Shown: positions 9,513-17,988 of the stretch, in pieces
How the letters are laid out: every line of letters starts with the position of its first letter
Numbering within the stretch: the first letter of the stretch is position 1
Source of the DNA: Syntrophobacter fumaroxidans MPOB
Lineage (GTDB): Bacteria > Desulfobacterota > Syntrophobacteria > Syntrophobacterales > Syntrophobacteraceae
NCBI RefSeq assembly: GCF_000014965.1
Contig: NC_008554.1
Span: 3,584,001-3,648,000 of the forward strand
Reading direction: 5' to 3'
Length of the DNA stretch: 64,000 bases
Translations under genes and position numbers: made by a program
The notes under the pieces: model-generated
Told to the model about the DNA's origin: nothing
What the model saw: only the letters and a program-made list of their open reading frames with translations
Databases searched by the model: none

Positions 9513-9606
9513 GTGCGATTCCTCTGCGTCGGATGAATTCCTGGTGAGCGATGCTCCTGTTTTATCCACGATAAAGGGGTCGAACCCCGGGGATGCGCCC
9601 CCCTGC

Positions 9607-10956
9607 CTACCCTATTGCGGCTTTCACCACATCGGCGATCTGCCGGCAATACTTCAGGGTGATTTCGTCGCTCGGCCCCTCGACCATCACCCGGCACATG
9701 TTCTGGGTGCCGGAATAGCGCACCAGCACGCGACCCTGATCGCCCAGCGCCGACTCCACGTCCTTGACGGCCTGGACCACCTGCGGCAGCGTCGAGATGT
9801 CCGGTTTACTCTTCACATCGATGTTGATCAGCTTCTGCGGGAAAACATCCATCAACCGAGCGAGCTCCGAGAGGGGTTTTCCGGATTCCAGCATGGCCGC
9901 GATGAGCTGTATGGCCGTCAGGATGCCGTCACCGGTCGTGTGGTGATCGAGGAAGATCACGTGGCCCGATTCCTCGCCTCCCAGAACGCTGCCCAGCCGC
10001 TGCATGTCTTCCAGCACGTAACGATCTCCCACCTTGGCGGCGTGCTGCCTGAACCCGTACTTCTTGCAGGCCACGGTCAGCCCGAGGTTGCTCATGACGG
10101 TGCTCACCAGCAGGTCGTTTTTGAGACGGCCTTTTCCCTTGAGCATTTTTCCACAGATGATCAGTATCTGGTCGCCGGTGATTTCACGGCCCTGTTCATC
10201 CACGGCGATCAGGCGGTCGCCGTCGCCGTCGAAGGCGAGCCCTATGGCGGCCCCCTTCTCGACCACGCGTTTCCTGAGATCCTCGGTGTGCTGCGAGCCG
10301 CACGCGGCGTTGATATTGATCCCGTTGGGCGCGTTGTGGATCACGTCCAGATCGGCCCCGAGCTCCGTGAAGCTCTCGGGAGCCACCCTGTAGGTCGCGC
10401 CGTTGGCGGTATCCATGACGATTTTCATCCCTTCCATGGACAGCTCCCGTGGAAAGGTGTTCTTCAGAAACACGATATAGCGGCCGAGCACGTCGTCGAT
10501 GCGATGCGCCTGTCCCATGCGGTCGACGGGAGGAACCTTGTCGGCAAGTTTTCCGTCGAGGACGAGGTTTTCGATCACCTCTTCCTGCTCATCGGACAGC
10601 TTGAACCCGTTTCCGCCGAATATCTTGATGCCGTTGTCCTGATAGGGATTGTGCGAGGCGGAGATGACGATCCCGGCGTCCGCGCGCATGCTCTCCGTGA
10701 TGAACGCAATGCCCGGAGTGGGCAGAACGCCGACGAGATAAGGGTTCCCGCCCATGGAGGTGATCCCTGCCAGGAGCGCGCTCTCGAGCATGTAGCCCGA
10801 TATGCGCGTGTCCTTTCCGATGATGATTCGCGTACGGTGTTTCTCCTTTTTCAGGACGTAGGTGACGGCCTGGCCGACCGCGAAAGCCATCGGGGCATCC
10901 ATCGGATACCGGTTTGCCACCCCCCTGATGCCGTCCGTGCCGAACAAAGTACCCAT
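9607..10956 (-). CDS. glmM: phosphoglucosamine mutase
   Basis: 449-residue alpha-D-phosphohexomutase converting glucosamine-6-phosphate to glucosamine-1-phosphate. It starts with the GlmM signature 'LFGTDGIRG', has the phosphoserine loop 'SASHNP' (Ser101), the metal-binding 'DGDGDR' near residue 240 and the sugar/phosphate-binding 'RYSGTQN' near the C-terminus. Length is typical of GlmM. The ATG has GGAGGATAAAGC upstream. It lies 43 bp after the beta-helix gene and 94 bp before the nagB-like gene, consistent with one amino-sugar operon. Confidence 0.95.
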   Translation of the reverse strand: MGTLFGTDGIRGVANRYPMDAPMAFAVGQAVTYVLKKEKHRTRIIIGKDTRISGYMLESALLAGITSMGGNPYLVGVLPTPGIAFITESMRADAGIVISASHNPYQDNGIKIFGGNGFKLSDEQEEVIENLVLDGKLADKVPPVDRMGQAHRIDDVLGRYIVFLKNTFPRELSMEGMKIVMDTANGATYRVAPESFTELGADLDVIHNAPNGININAACGSQHTEDLRKRVVEKGAAIGLAFDGDGDRLIAVDEQGREITGDQILIICGKMLKGKGRLKNDLLVSTVMSNLGLTVACKKYGFRQHAAKVGDRYVLEDMQRLGSVLGGEESGHVIFLDHHTTGDGILTAIQLIAAMLESGKPLSELARLMDVFPQKLINIDVKSKPDISTLPQVVQAVKDVESALGDQGRVLVRYSGTQNMCRVMVEGPSDEITLKYCRQIADVVKAAIG

Positions 10957-10999
10957 GCTTTATCCTCCGCTCGTCAATGGTGCAATCCCTTAGAATTTC

Positions 11000-12247
11000 T
11001 TAAAAAAGACCGAAAGATGGAAGGAGTGCCCCCGCCTTCCGGCACAAGTCGTCGACTATCCGCTGAAGCCACCTGATTCCATCCTGCGAAACCTCCGCGG
11101 GCAAGGCCTTTATGTGTTGGATATAGTTCCCGTCGAGGTCCCGGCGACATTTCTCGAAGGCGCCCAGAAAACGGTCCCGGAACTCCGCTTCTTTGCCGTC
11201 CCGGAGGTTCTCGCTGAAAAGCCCGCACACTCTGCCGATGTTGTCGTGCAATTCACAGGCTTGCTTTGCCGGACCCGCCCCGCACCCGCACTTCTCATGG
11301 GTGCCGGGGACTTTTTCGGCCAGCGCGATGAGCCTGCCGGTGCGCTCCTTCCTGGCAAGCGCCAATTTGTCGAGCACACCCCGGTAGAGGAGGTCGCCAA
11401 ACTCCATGGTCGAGAAGAACGGCTTGCGCGCGTGCTCGTACCAGGATTCGAGCGCCGCGAGGTTTGCCAGGTAGATCAGGTTGTTTCTGAGGATACGCGG
11501 GAGTTGGCGGTAGGCGTGAGGTTCGTAGTCCCGGACGGCCGCTCCGTAAGTCTCGCCGGTAATGATCTTTCGGTCCTCCGGGGTGTCTTTGCGCAATACC
11601 GTCCCCGCCACGGCCACATTCCCGAAGCCCAACCGCAGGGGCCCCACCATCCCGCCCTGGCCCCCGAGAAAGATGGCGGGCTGATTCAACATGACCCCTC
11701 TCGGCACGTCCCCGATGAGCGAAGGGGTCGTTTTGTTTCCATCCGGCGTGTAGTTGAAGTGAATGTATGAGCTTCCGACTTCGCTGTGGTCTTTGCGGCT
11801 CGTCCCTCCCGCCATGAGGCAGTCGCAGAAATTGATCAGGCTTCCGAGGGTCACGAAGGGAAAGAGGATGGTCTGTTTGAGGCCCACGCAATGAGCGCCG
11901 TTCGCCTCCTCCTCGAGAATGCAGCCCTCGCGGACATGCGCTCCCAAAGCCATATTGGCTTTTTCAAGGAAGACGGACCCCTTGAAATAACCGCCCTTGA
12001 GCTCGACCTGGGGGCCGATCTGGCAATTGTCGATGGTCACCGGACCTTCCGCTCCGATCCGGGCTCCCTCCGCAATGACAGTGGACTTGCCGTAGATGCG
12101 GCATCCGGGGTAGATCTTGACGCCTTTGCCGGAAATGTTCTCCACCGGGACTTCATCCCCGATATCGAGTGTCAGCGGATTGGGAATATCGACTCCTTTA
12201 CCGATAAGGTCCGAAATCTTCCGATGACTCGCAGGCCTGAGCTCCAT
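11000..12247 (-). CDS. left-handed beta-helix (GlmU C-terminal-like) protein
   Basis: 415-residue protein whose residues about 30-210 carry imperfect hexapeptide repeats ([IV]-G-x-x-x-x spacing, e.g. 'IYPGCRIYGKSTVIAEGARIG'), the left-handed beta-helix of acyltransferases and of the GlmU C-terminal domain. No N-terminal nucleotidyltransferase Rossmann domain is present. The remainder is helical, with a Cys-rich spot 'CGCGAG' near residue 325. Proteins of this type are often labelled UDP-N-acetylglucosamine pyrophosphorylase by similarity. ATG 12247 is chosen because GGAGGTG lies immediately upstream. It heads the minus-strand amino-sugar gene group with glmM and nagB. Confidence 0.8.
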   Translation of the reverse strand: MELRPASHRKISDLIGKGVDIPNPLTLDIGDEVPVENISGKGVKIYPGCRIYGKSTVIAEGARIGAEGPVTIDNCQIGPQVELKGGYFKGSVFLEKANMALGAHVREGCILEEEANGAHCVGLKQTILFPFVTLGSLINFCDCLMAGGTSRKDHSEVGSSYIHFNYTPDGNKTTPSLIGDVPRGVMLNQPAIFLGGQGGMVGPLRLGFGNVAVAGTVLRKDTPEDRKIITGETYGAAVRDYEPHAYRQLPRILRNNLIYLANLAALESWYEHARKPFFSTMEFGDLLYRGVLDKLALARKERTGRLIALAEKVPGTHEKCGCGAGPAKQACELHDNIGRVCGLFSENLRDGKEAEFRDRFLGAFEKCRRDLDGNYIQHIKALPAEVSQDGIRWLQRIVDDLCRKAGALLPSFGLF

Positions 12248-12297
12248 CACCACCTCCATTCACACGACCGGTCCATGGCATGAATCGCGGCGCGACG

Positions 12298-12608
12298 ATT
12301 CACACGAAGTTGCGTTCAAGAGGGATCTTTCAAGCACAAAAGAGCGGGGGAATGATTCCCCCGCACCCCCCAAGTTTCAGCCACACGCGCAAGCGCGTGA
12401 GGCCGAGTGCTCGGCGCTGTCGGCGACTGGCCGAAGGCCGCCGCCGCAGCGCCACACGGAGCCGCGAAGCGGCGAGAGGGTGTGGGGGATACGTCCCCCA
12501 CGCTTTTAGAGTATCATTTTGAACGCAATTATCCATGCCCTCTGCGACACCCGCGAAGCATGAAAACAGACTCACCCGGGAATCTATTTTCTAGGTAAAT
12601 CCGTATCA
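12298..12608 (-). repeat. 311-bp hairpin-rich inverted repeat, copy B
   Basis: Inverted partner of 4974-5284, with identical length and only scattered substitutions. In this copy the inner boundaries are cleaner: TTGCGTTCAAGA near 12310 and TTTTGAACGCAA near 12521-12532 form terminal inverted repeats around a core of stacked GC-rich hairpins. The pair brackets exactly five minus-strand genes (dynamin to beta-helix protein). Confidence 0.85.
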
Positions 12609-13316
12609 CACGCTCAAACACCACGTTGCGGAAAATTCCAGGGGGAGGCTTTCCGCCCCTTCATTTCGCAAGCCCGCGACAACTCCGCTCATGAAGTCGC
12701 CGACGGACTAGCGGCATCCCGGGTTCCATGATTTGGACCGTAAGCGTTGTTGAGATACCGGGCCAACAGCGACCCGAAAAGACGGCCGGAGGGAAGAGAC
12801 CCCTCATGGGCGTTGAGTGTCGTTCGGTACGTCTTCAGGTCATGGGGACCTGGGACCGGTTGCCGTCCCGCTCGATGCAGTCGCCGGGACTGCCCCGGCA
12901 TCCCGGCTCACCCTGCTCGCGGGCGTCGCCGGAGCCTTCGCCGATCGTTGGCGATTCCATCTTATATCGCGCACCCATTCGAGCATGTGACATATCATAA
13001 TTGACCGATCGAAGCCAACTCGATTTGCGTGGCCCACAAACTTCTCTGCTATTTCCGCTCCGTTCGCTCGGTCGTTTCCGCCTGAAGGTGGAATCCCTGT
13101 CGGAATGGAATTCCGTGGGGGGCAACATCTGAAGCAACACGATACCGTCCCGTACCATGCGGCGGACAGGGGGTGGGCAGGGGAATCAAGACTGAGGAAC
13201 TCTGCAGGACCTATATCGAGCAAAATTGAATTGACAGGCTGGAATGAGTGGACTAGAAAATTCGAGTAACGAAAATGTATAATTCGGCATACGTCAAACG
13301 AAGTGCTGGGGAACAT
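12609..13316. other. intergenic, no gene recognised
   Basis: About 700 bp between the repeat copy and the DUF488 gene. Open frames on both strands give unstructured, arginine- or serine-rich translations. Base composition falls from GC-rich to AT-rich toward 13250. I see no tRNA, integrase or repeat here. Confidence 0.5.
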
Positions 13317-13751
13317 ATGGACCTTTACACTATAGGGTATGAGGGGTTGACAATTCGAGAGTTTATTAATAATCTAAGCAAAAACAATATCTCAATTGTT
13401 GCGGATATTCGATTCAATCCAATCAGTAGGAAACAAGGGTTTTCGAAAAGGATTTTGTGTGAAGAGCTTGCAAAAAAAGGGATAGGGTATATACATTTTA
13501 AAGAGCTTGGAACACCGAAGGATGTCCGTGATAAGTTTAAGCAAACAAATGATGAGAAAATTTTTTCAAGAAAATACAAACGAATCTTGGAAGCTAAACA
13601 ACAATTGCTTTTTTATTTATGTGAATTAGTGAAAACTTCCACAGTTGCTCTAATGTGTTTCGAAAAAGATCCTGAAAAGTGCCATCGAACACTTTTAGCT
13701 GAAGAAATACAAATTATTAGTGGTAACTGCTTAACTGTTTTTTCTATCTAA
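13317..13751 (+). CDS. DUF488 family protein
   Basis: 144-residue protein with the DUF488 hallmarks: 'LYTIGYEG' at the N-terminus, 'ADIRFNP' and the C-terminal 'CFEKDPEKCHR'. The function of the family is unknown. ATG 13317 with GGGGAA upstream is preferred to a start 14 codons earlier. The gene is clearly AT-richer than its surroundings, suggesting acquisition by transfer. Its stop overlaps the stop of the convergent frameshifted gene by four bases, a tight tail-to-tail pair. Confidence 0.85.
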   Translation: MDLYTIGYEGLTIREFINNLSKNNISIVADIRFNPISRKQGFSKRILCEELAKKGIGYIHFKELGTPKDVRDKFKQTNDEKIFSRKYKRILEAKQQLLFYLCELVKTSTVALMCFEKDPEKCHRTLLAEEIQIISGNCLTVFSI

Positions 13752-14552
13752 TTGTACATGTTAAGTTGTAGGCCCGATATATTTGGTGGATAGTAGAATC
13801 CAAGAATACAAAATGTTTTCCGCCTTGCTGCCATATTTCCCATAAATAGATATAAATCTCGATGTGCTTCACATATTTGATAGACTTTGGATTCGATTTT
13901 CTGTTTCCAATCCATCCCCTTATTAATTAAATTCCTATATAATTGTCCAATTTCCCAATCCAAAATACTTATATTGTGTCCTGCGCAATCATTTGATTGA
14001 CACTTGAATGATAATAGGAATCTATATGGTATAAGATCGAGCTCTTTCTTGACAATCAGGAACGAGCGCTGAGCCAGAATGTTTTTCTTTTTTTTCTTCC
14101 TCCTCTTTTATTTCTGCTTTAGTCTTTGGTTCGATATGAAAATCATCTATGTTTCTAGGCTTGATCAATCCAATAGAAGTTCCATCTTCTATCTGTCTGC
14201 TTTGAAGAGCTTCAAGTGAGGAGAAAACATGTTTGGGATTTGCCAAGATCCAAAGGTTGCGCGACGTCCAGTCTCTACCTGGAGGCAATATGTTTCCTAC
14301 TCTAATTGAACTTGCTTTAATCTTATAACTTTCTGGTCGATTATCTTGCATATTTTTCTTGATAGTAGCCTTAACCCACTGATACTTTGTAAACTGTTGA
14401 TCTCCAACCAAGTACCGGTAAGGAAGTGGATAAAGTCTAATAAACTCTTTAGTATCTTTTAAGATTGCTGCTGTGCAGACAGTTTCAAGGTGTTTCGAAC
14501 TATATTCTGGATAAGTTTTTGCACAAATAAGAAATTCACGATCTTTCCACAT
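13748..14552 (-). pseudogene. frameshifted partner of DUF488 gene
   Basis: Two minus-strand reading frames (14552 to about 14085, then about 14085 to 13748) join into one plausible protein of about 267 residues. The first half starts 'MWKDREFLICAKTYPEYS'; the second continues 'LIPYRFLLSFKCQSNDCAGH' and 'ILDWEIGQLYRNL', which include a CxxxxCxGH metal-site-like motif. The frames differ by +1 and meet in a run of eight A residues (minus strand; plus coordinates 14088-14095) within a Lys/Glu-rich linker; seven A residues would restore one frame. This may be a true mutation, a sequencing error, or slippage-based expression. The family is unnamed to me. AT-rich like its DUF488 neighbour. Confidence 0.7.
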
Positions 14553-15326
14553 TCCATAATCATCCCATGTCTATGTAAAACATTTGCTATTCTTCCATCA
14601 AACTAGGAGATTAATTCAATTACTTTTATGGTATAGTTTTGTCCATTATGCCTGTATCCAACTCTGTCCAAGCCATAAGAGGCATCAGATTCAGGAACAC
14701 ATGAAGAATTCGGGCTTAAGATAGCATAAATAATAATCGCAAAATCGTGAATTTCAAATTAAAAATTCAGAATCATCCAGAGCCGTTCTTCAGGCCACTC
14801 ATTTGAGGTGCCTCTTGAGGATTTCTACATAGACATTTTCCATCTTCGAAAACATCTCGTATAAGGCAGGATAAAAGAGAAGCGCTTCCCGTCAGGACTC
14901 ACGCGCTCCGGAGGCAGAGGCCGACGGGCCGCACCGCCCTTTGCTTTTTCGGCCGGACTGGCCTCGCATAATGGAAAAGGGCCTGGAGAAACGCTCCAAA
15001 CCCTCTTCTTTCAACCTGATCCGCCGTCGCCAACTCATTACGGAGCAAACCCGGCATGGGCATGTTCCCCCGTTCCCGCCCGATCTGTTGTCCTACAAGG
15101 ACATGGAAACACCCCTCGTGAGACTCGGGGTGCGGGAACGGCGACTGAGCCGTCTTGCGCGGGGGATTCGATCTCTTGCTGGCGGCCGCCGCACCGGAAA
15201 CGGTTCAGGGACGACCCTTCACGCCGCGGAAATCCCCTGCCCGCAGCCGGTTTCCTCTCGCGGGCGCTGAGGCCGGCTTTCTCTCACATGAAGGACCGGG
15301 CGTCCGCCCGCTCAATCCCGGCACGA
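14553..15326. other. intergenic, no gene recognised
   Basis: About 770 bp. The left half (to about 14860) remains AT-rich like the DUF488 patch; the right half returns to genome-typical GC. No convincing coding frame, RNA gene or terminator was found. Confidence 0.5.
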
Positions 15327-17948
15327 TTAGGGAACGAGGAACCTCCTGAGCGAAATACCGGTCAATGCATCCCGTATCTCCACCCTCATCCGGCCGGAAG
15401 CTTTGTGGATGCCCAATACCGCAATGCCCGGACCGTCGCTGCCGTCGGCCTCGGGCAACGCTGCCACCGCCAGGGGAAAAGTGGGATGGGTAAAGGGGAT
15501 GTTCCGGATCAAAGCACCCGTCAGCGGATCGCGTTCCTCAACCGTCATCTTTCCCGGGAGGCCGTTGAAACGCAGCGTTGCGAGCCTCGAACCGCCCGGC
15601 TGCCCCGCATCCGGGACCACCGCAACGCCCATGGCCGAACCCGACTTGCTGAACTTCACCGTCTTGACGAGAGCTCCCGTCACGGGGTCTTTGAGCTGGG
15701 CAACAACGGCCCCGGCACTCGATCTTCCGATGACGGCAAGCTCGGGAACGCCGTTCGAATTGACATCCGGCACCGAGGAGAGCGCCTGCGGCACGTACGC
15801 CTTGTTGAAAGAAACCGACTTGATCAACGAACCGGTTCGGGAGTCTTTCACCTGCGCCAGGATATTCCCGCCGGCTTGGCTCGCTCCCAGGAACACCAGT
15901 TCCGGAGCGGTATTCTTGTTGAGGTCCGGCATCGGCACGAATCCTTTTGGCGTATAGCCCCTGGCGAACGCGACATCCTTTAAAAGCAAGCCGGTTTGAC
16001 AAGCTCTTACCTGTGCCTTGACGCCGCCGGTAGCCGGACTGACGCACAAAACCGCCAATTCCGAGGCGCCGTCGCCGTTGAAATCGGGGAGCACCGCCAG
16101 TGCTTTCGGAGAATAGGTCTTATCGAACGGCACGTTTCTGATCCGCTTCCCGGTGTAAGCATCTCTCACCTCAACCCGAACAACGCCCGTCTCGGGATTG
16201 ACCTGGAGCATGGCCAGCGCACGCCCGGCAGGATCGTCAATCAAAGCCAACCCTCTTGGCGCATAACCTGAAGTGAAGGTGACCGTTCGGACCAGCGCTC
16301 CCGTCCCCGAATCCTTGATGTAAACACGGCTGGTTCCTGCCACGGGATTCCTCTTCAACACAGCGATTTCCGGGTATCCGTTGCCGTTGAGGTCTGACAG
16401 CGCAAGCAGCGATGGGCACTGGCAAAGGTCGACTTCCTTGACCCTCACCTTGATCGGGGCGACATAATCGGCGCTCAGGCAAATCACCGCCGACCCGCCG
16501 AGCATGTCCTCATCCGGGACCGCCGTGAGCCGCACGGGCTGATAGCTGTTCCAGTTGACGGGGGTGAAGGTGAGGCGGCTTCCACTCAGAACATTGACGT
16601 CGGTGTCGCCGCCGGTCCATGCAACGAAGACCACCACGTCCGAGAGCGGCCGCTCGCTGAGCTTCACCTGAAATTGCGCCGACTCTCCTTCGCGAACCGC
16701 GATCGTCGTCCTGTCGACCACTATGGCCACATTCGACTCGAAACTGCCCTCGATCGTGTGGTTGCACATGACGTTGGTGAAGGTATAGGACGCCACGGCC
16801 CCCTTGGAAACCCCATCCACCAGGACGTCCTTCACGTGATAGCCGGTCTCGGCCTTCAGGGAGAACGTCTTGTCGGCACCCTGGTTCACGGTCACGAACC
16901 CCGATGGAGCGATCGTTCCGTGGGCGCCGGCGCTTGCGGCGATGGTGTACCTGATCCGCGCAAATGCGGCCTCGATCGTGTGATCCGCCGCGACAGCGTG
17001 AAAGGCGTAGCTCGAAACGGCCCCCACGGACACCCCGTCCACCAGCACGTCGGCGATTTCATAGTTTGCCGCGGGTGTGATTTGAAATGTCTTGTCCGCC
17101 CCGTAGTCGACGCTCACGGCTCCCGACGGCGAGATGGACCCTCCCGTTCCGGCACTGGCCGTAATCGTGAAGATGAGATCGTGGACATCAAAGGTCGCGC
17201 TCGGTCCCGCAGCCGCCACCGCGTTCCCGGCGGAATCGCTTGCCGTGCCCGCCTCGAGGCTGATTCCCAGGGTGCCGTCGCCGGTGATGCTCGCAATCGT
17301 GATCGTCCGGTTTTCCATGCCCTCTCCCGCAACCTGGACGGCGCCGTCGGCGGTGCCGGTCCTGTTGAGGGTGACATCGGCCGCGTTCAAGCTGATCGTA
17401 TCGACATCCGCATAGCTGATCGTGAAGCTTACCGGCCCAGCTCTGGTCATAGATGCCGAAGGAGCCCCGATGGACACCGCGGGCGTGGTGGTGGTGATGG
17501 AACCGTGAGTGATGCAGTCAGGGTGAGCAACCTCATTCACAATGATGCCCTGAAGTTGCACGGCGGCGTGAGCTCCGGCTTCGGACGTCGCATCGAACGT
17601 GATCTCGAACAGCTCTCCGTTTCCGGAAATCCCGCCGGCGCCCGCCATCGCGATACGAATTTCACCGGGAGTATTCAGGTTCGAAACCAGGGTCATGTCG
17701 CCGGAAAAGCCGGTTTTCGCAACCGAAACGGCGGTGAGCTTGTCCGCAGGGTAGGTCACGGTTGCCTCAACGGCCAGAGCGGCATCCATGTTCGATGCCT
17801 GAAGCCACATGCTCAGCCTGGCGCCGGGCCTGTCCCGAAGATCGGGGAAGCTGAAGCACATGCCCTCACCTGCCTCGGCCGGGATCGGTGCGCTCAGCAC
17901 GCCTCCCCAGCAGCAGAGCATGACGAGAATAACACCAATGGATTTCAT
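15327..17948 (-). CDS. exported cohesin-like / beta-propeller protein
   Basis: 873-residue secreted protein. A signal peptide is visible (MKSIGV start at 17948 with GGGGGAGA upstream; cleavage near 'AEAGEG'). Domains in order: cohesin-like beta-sandwich (about 28-160), Ig-like domain (165-255), two InlB-type 'divergent B-repeats' with 'GADKTF' (260-402), a Calx-beta-like domain (409-502) and a C-terminal set of seven related ~47-residue units (514-873). Several of these contain DxNxNGxxE/D calcium-loop-like motifs as in FG-GAP/VCBS repeats, so a seven-bladed propeller is likely. No enzyme active site is evident. It lies 40 bp after the protease gene in the same direction, so the two are probably co-expressed at the cell surface. 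Confidence 0.85.
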   Translation of the reverse strand: MKSIGVILVMLCCWGGVLSAPIPAEAGEGMCFSFPDLRDRPGARLSMWLQASNMDAALAVEATVTYPADKLTAVSVAKTGFSGDMTLVSNLNTPGEIRIAMAGAGGISGNGELFEITFDATSEAGAHAAVQLQGIIVNEVAHPDCITHGSITTTTPAVSIGAPSASMTRAGPVSFTISYADVDTISLNAADVTLNRTGTADGAVQVAGEGMENRTITIASITGDGTLGISLEAGTASDSAGNAVAAAGPSATFDVHDLIFTITASAGTGGSISPSGAVSVDYGADKTFQITPAANYEIADVLVDGVSVGAVSSYAFHAVAADHTIEAAFARIRYTIAASAGAHGTIAPSGFVTVNQGADKTFSLKAETGYHVKDVLVDGVSKGAVASYTFTNVMCNHTIEGSFESNVAIVVDRTTIAVREGESAQFQVKLSERPLSDVVVFVAWTGGDTDVNVLSGSRLTFTPVNWNSYQPVRLTAVPDEDMLGGSAVICLSADYVAPIKVRVKEVDLCQCPSLLALSDLNGNGYPEIAVLKRNPVAGTSRVYIKDSGTGALVRTVTFTSGYAPRGLALIDDPAGRALAMLQVNPETGVVRVEVRDAYTGKRIRNVPFDKTYSPKALAVLPDFNGDGASELAVLCVSPATGGVKAQVRACQTGLLLKDVAFARGYTPKGFVPMPDLNKNTAPELVFLGASQAGGNILAQVKDSRTGSLIKSVSFNKAYVPQALSSVPDVNSNGVPELAVIGRSSAGAVVAQLKDPVTGALVKTVKFSKSGSAMGVAVVPDAGQPGGSRLATLRFNGLPGKMTVEERDPLTGALIRNIPFTHPTFPLAVAALPEADGSDGPGIAVLGIHKASGRMRVEIRDALTGISLRRFLVP

Positions 17949-17988
17949 CGGTCTCCCCCCTCGTGACTCAGGCGGCACGTCCGCTCCG

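Noticed and set aside
16674-17966. Long plus-strand open frame (430 codons) opposite the propeller gene
   Set aside because: It is antisense to a clearly coding gene with signal peptide and domain repeats; the translation is Arg/His/Gly-rich without motifs.
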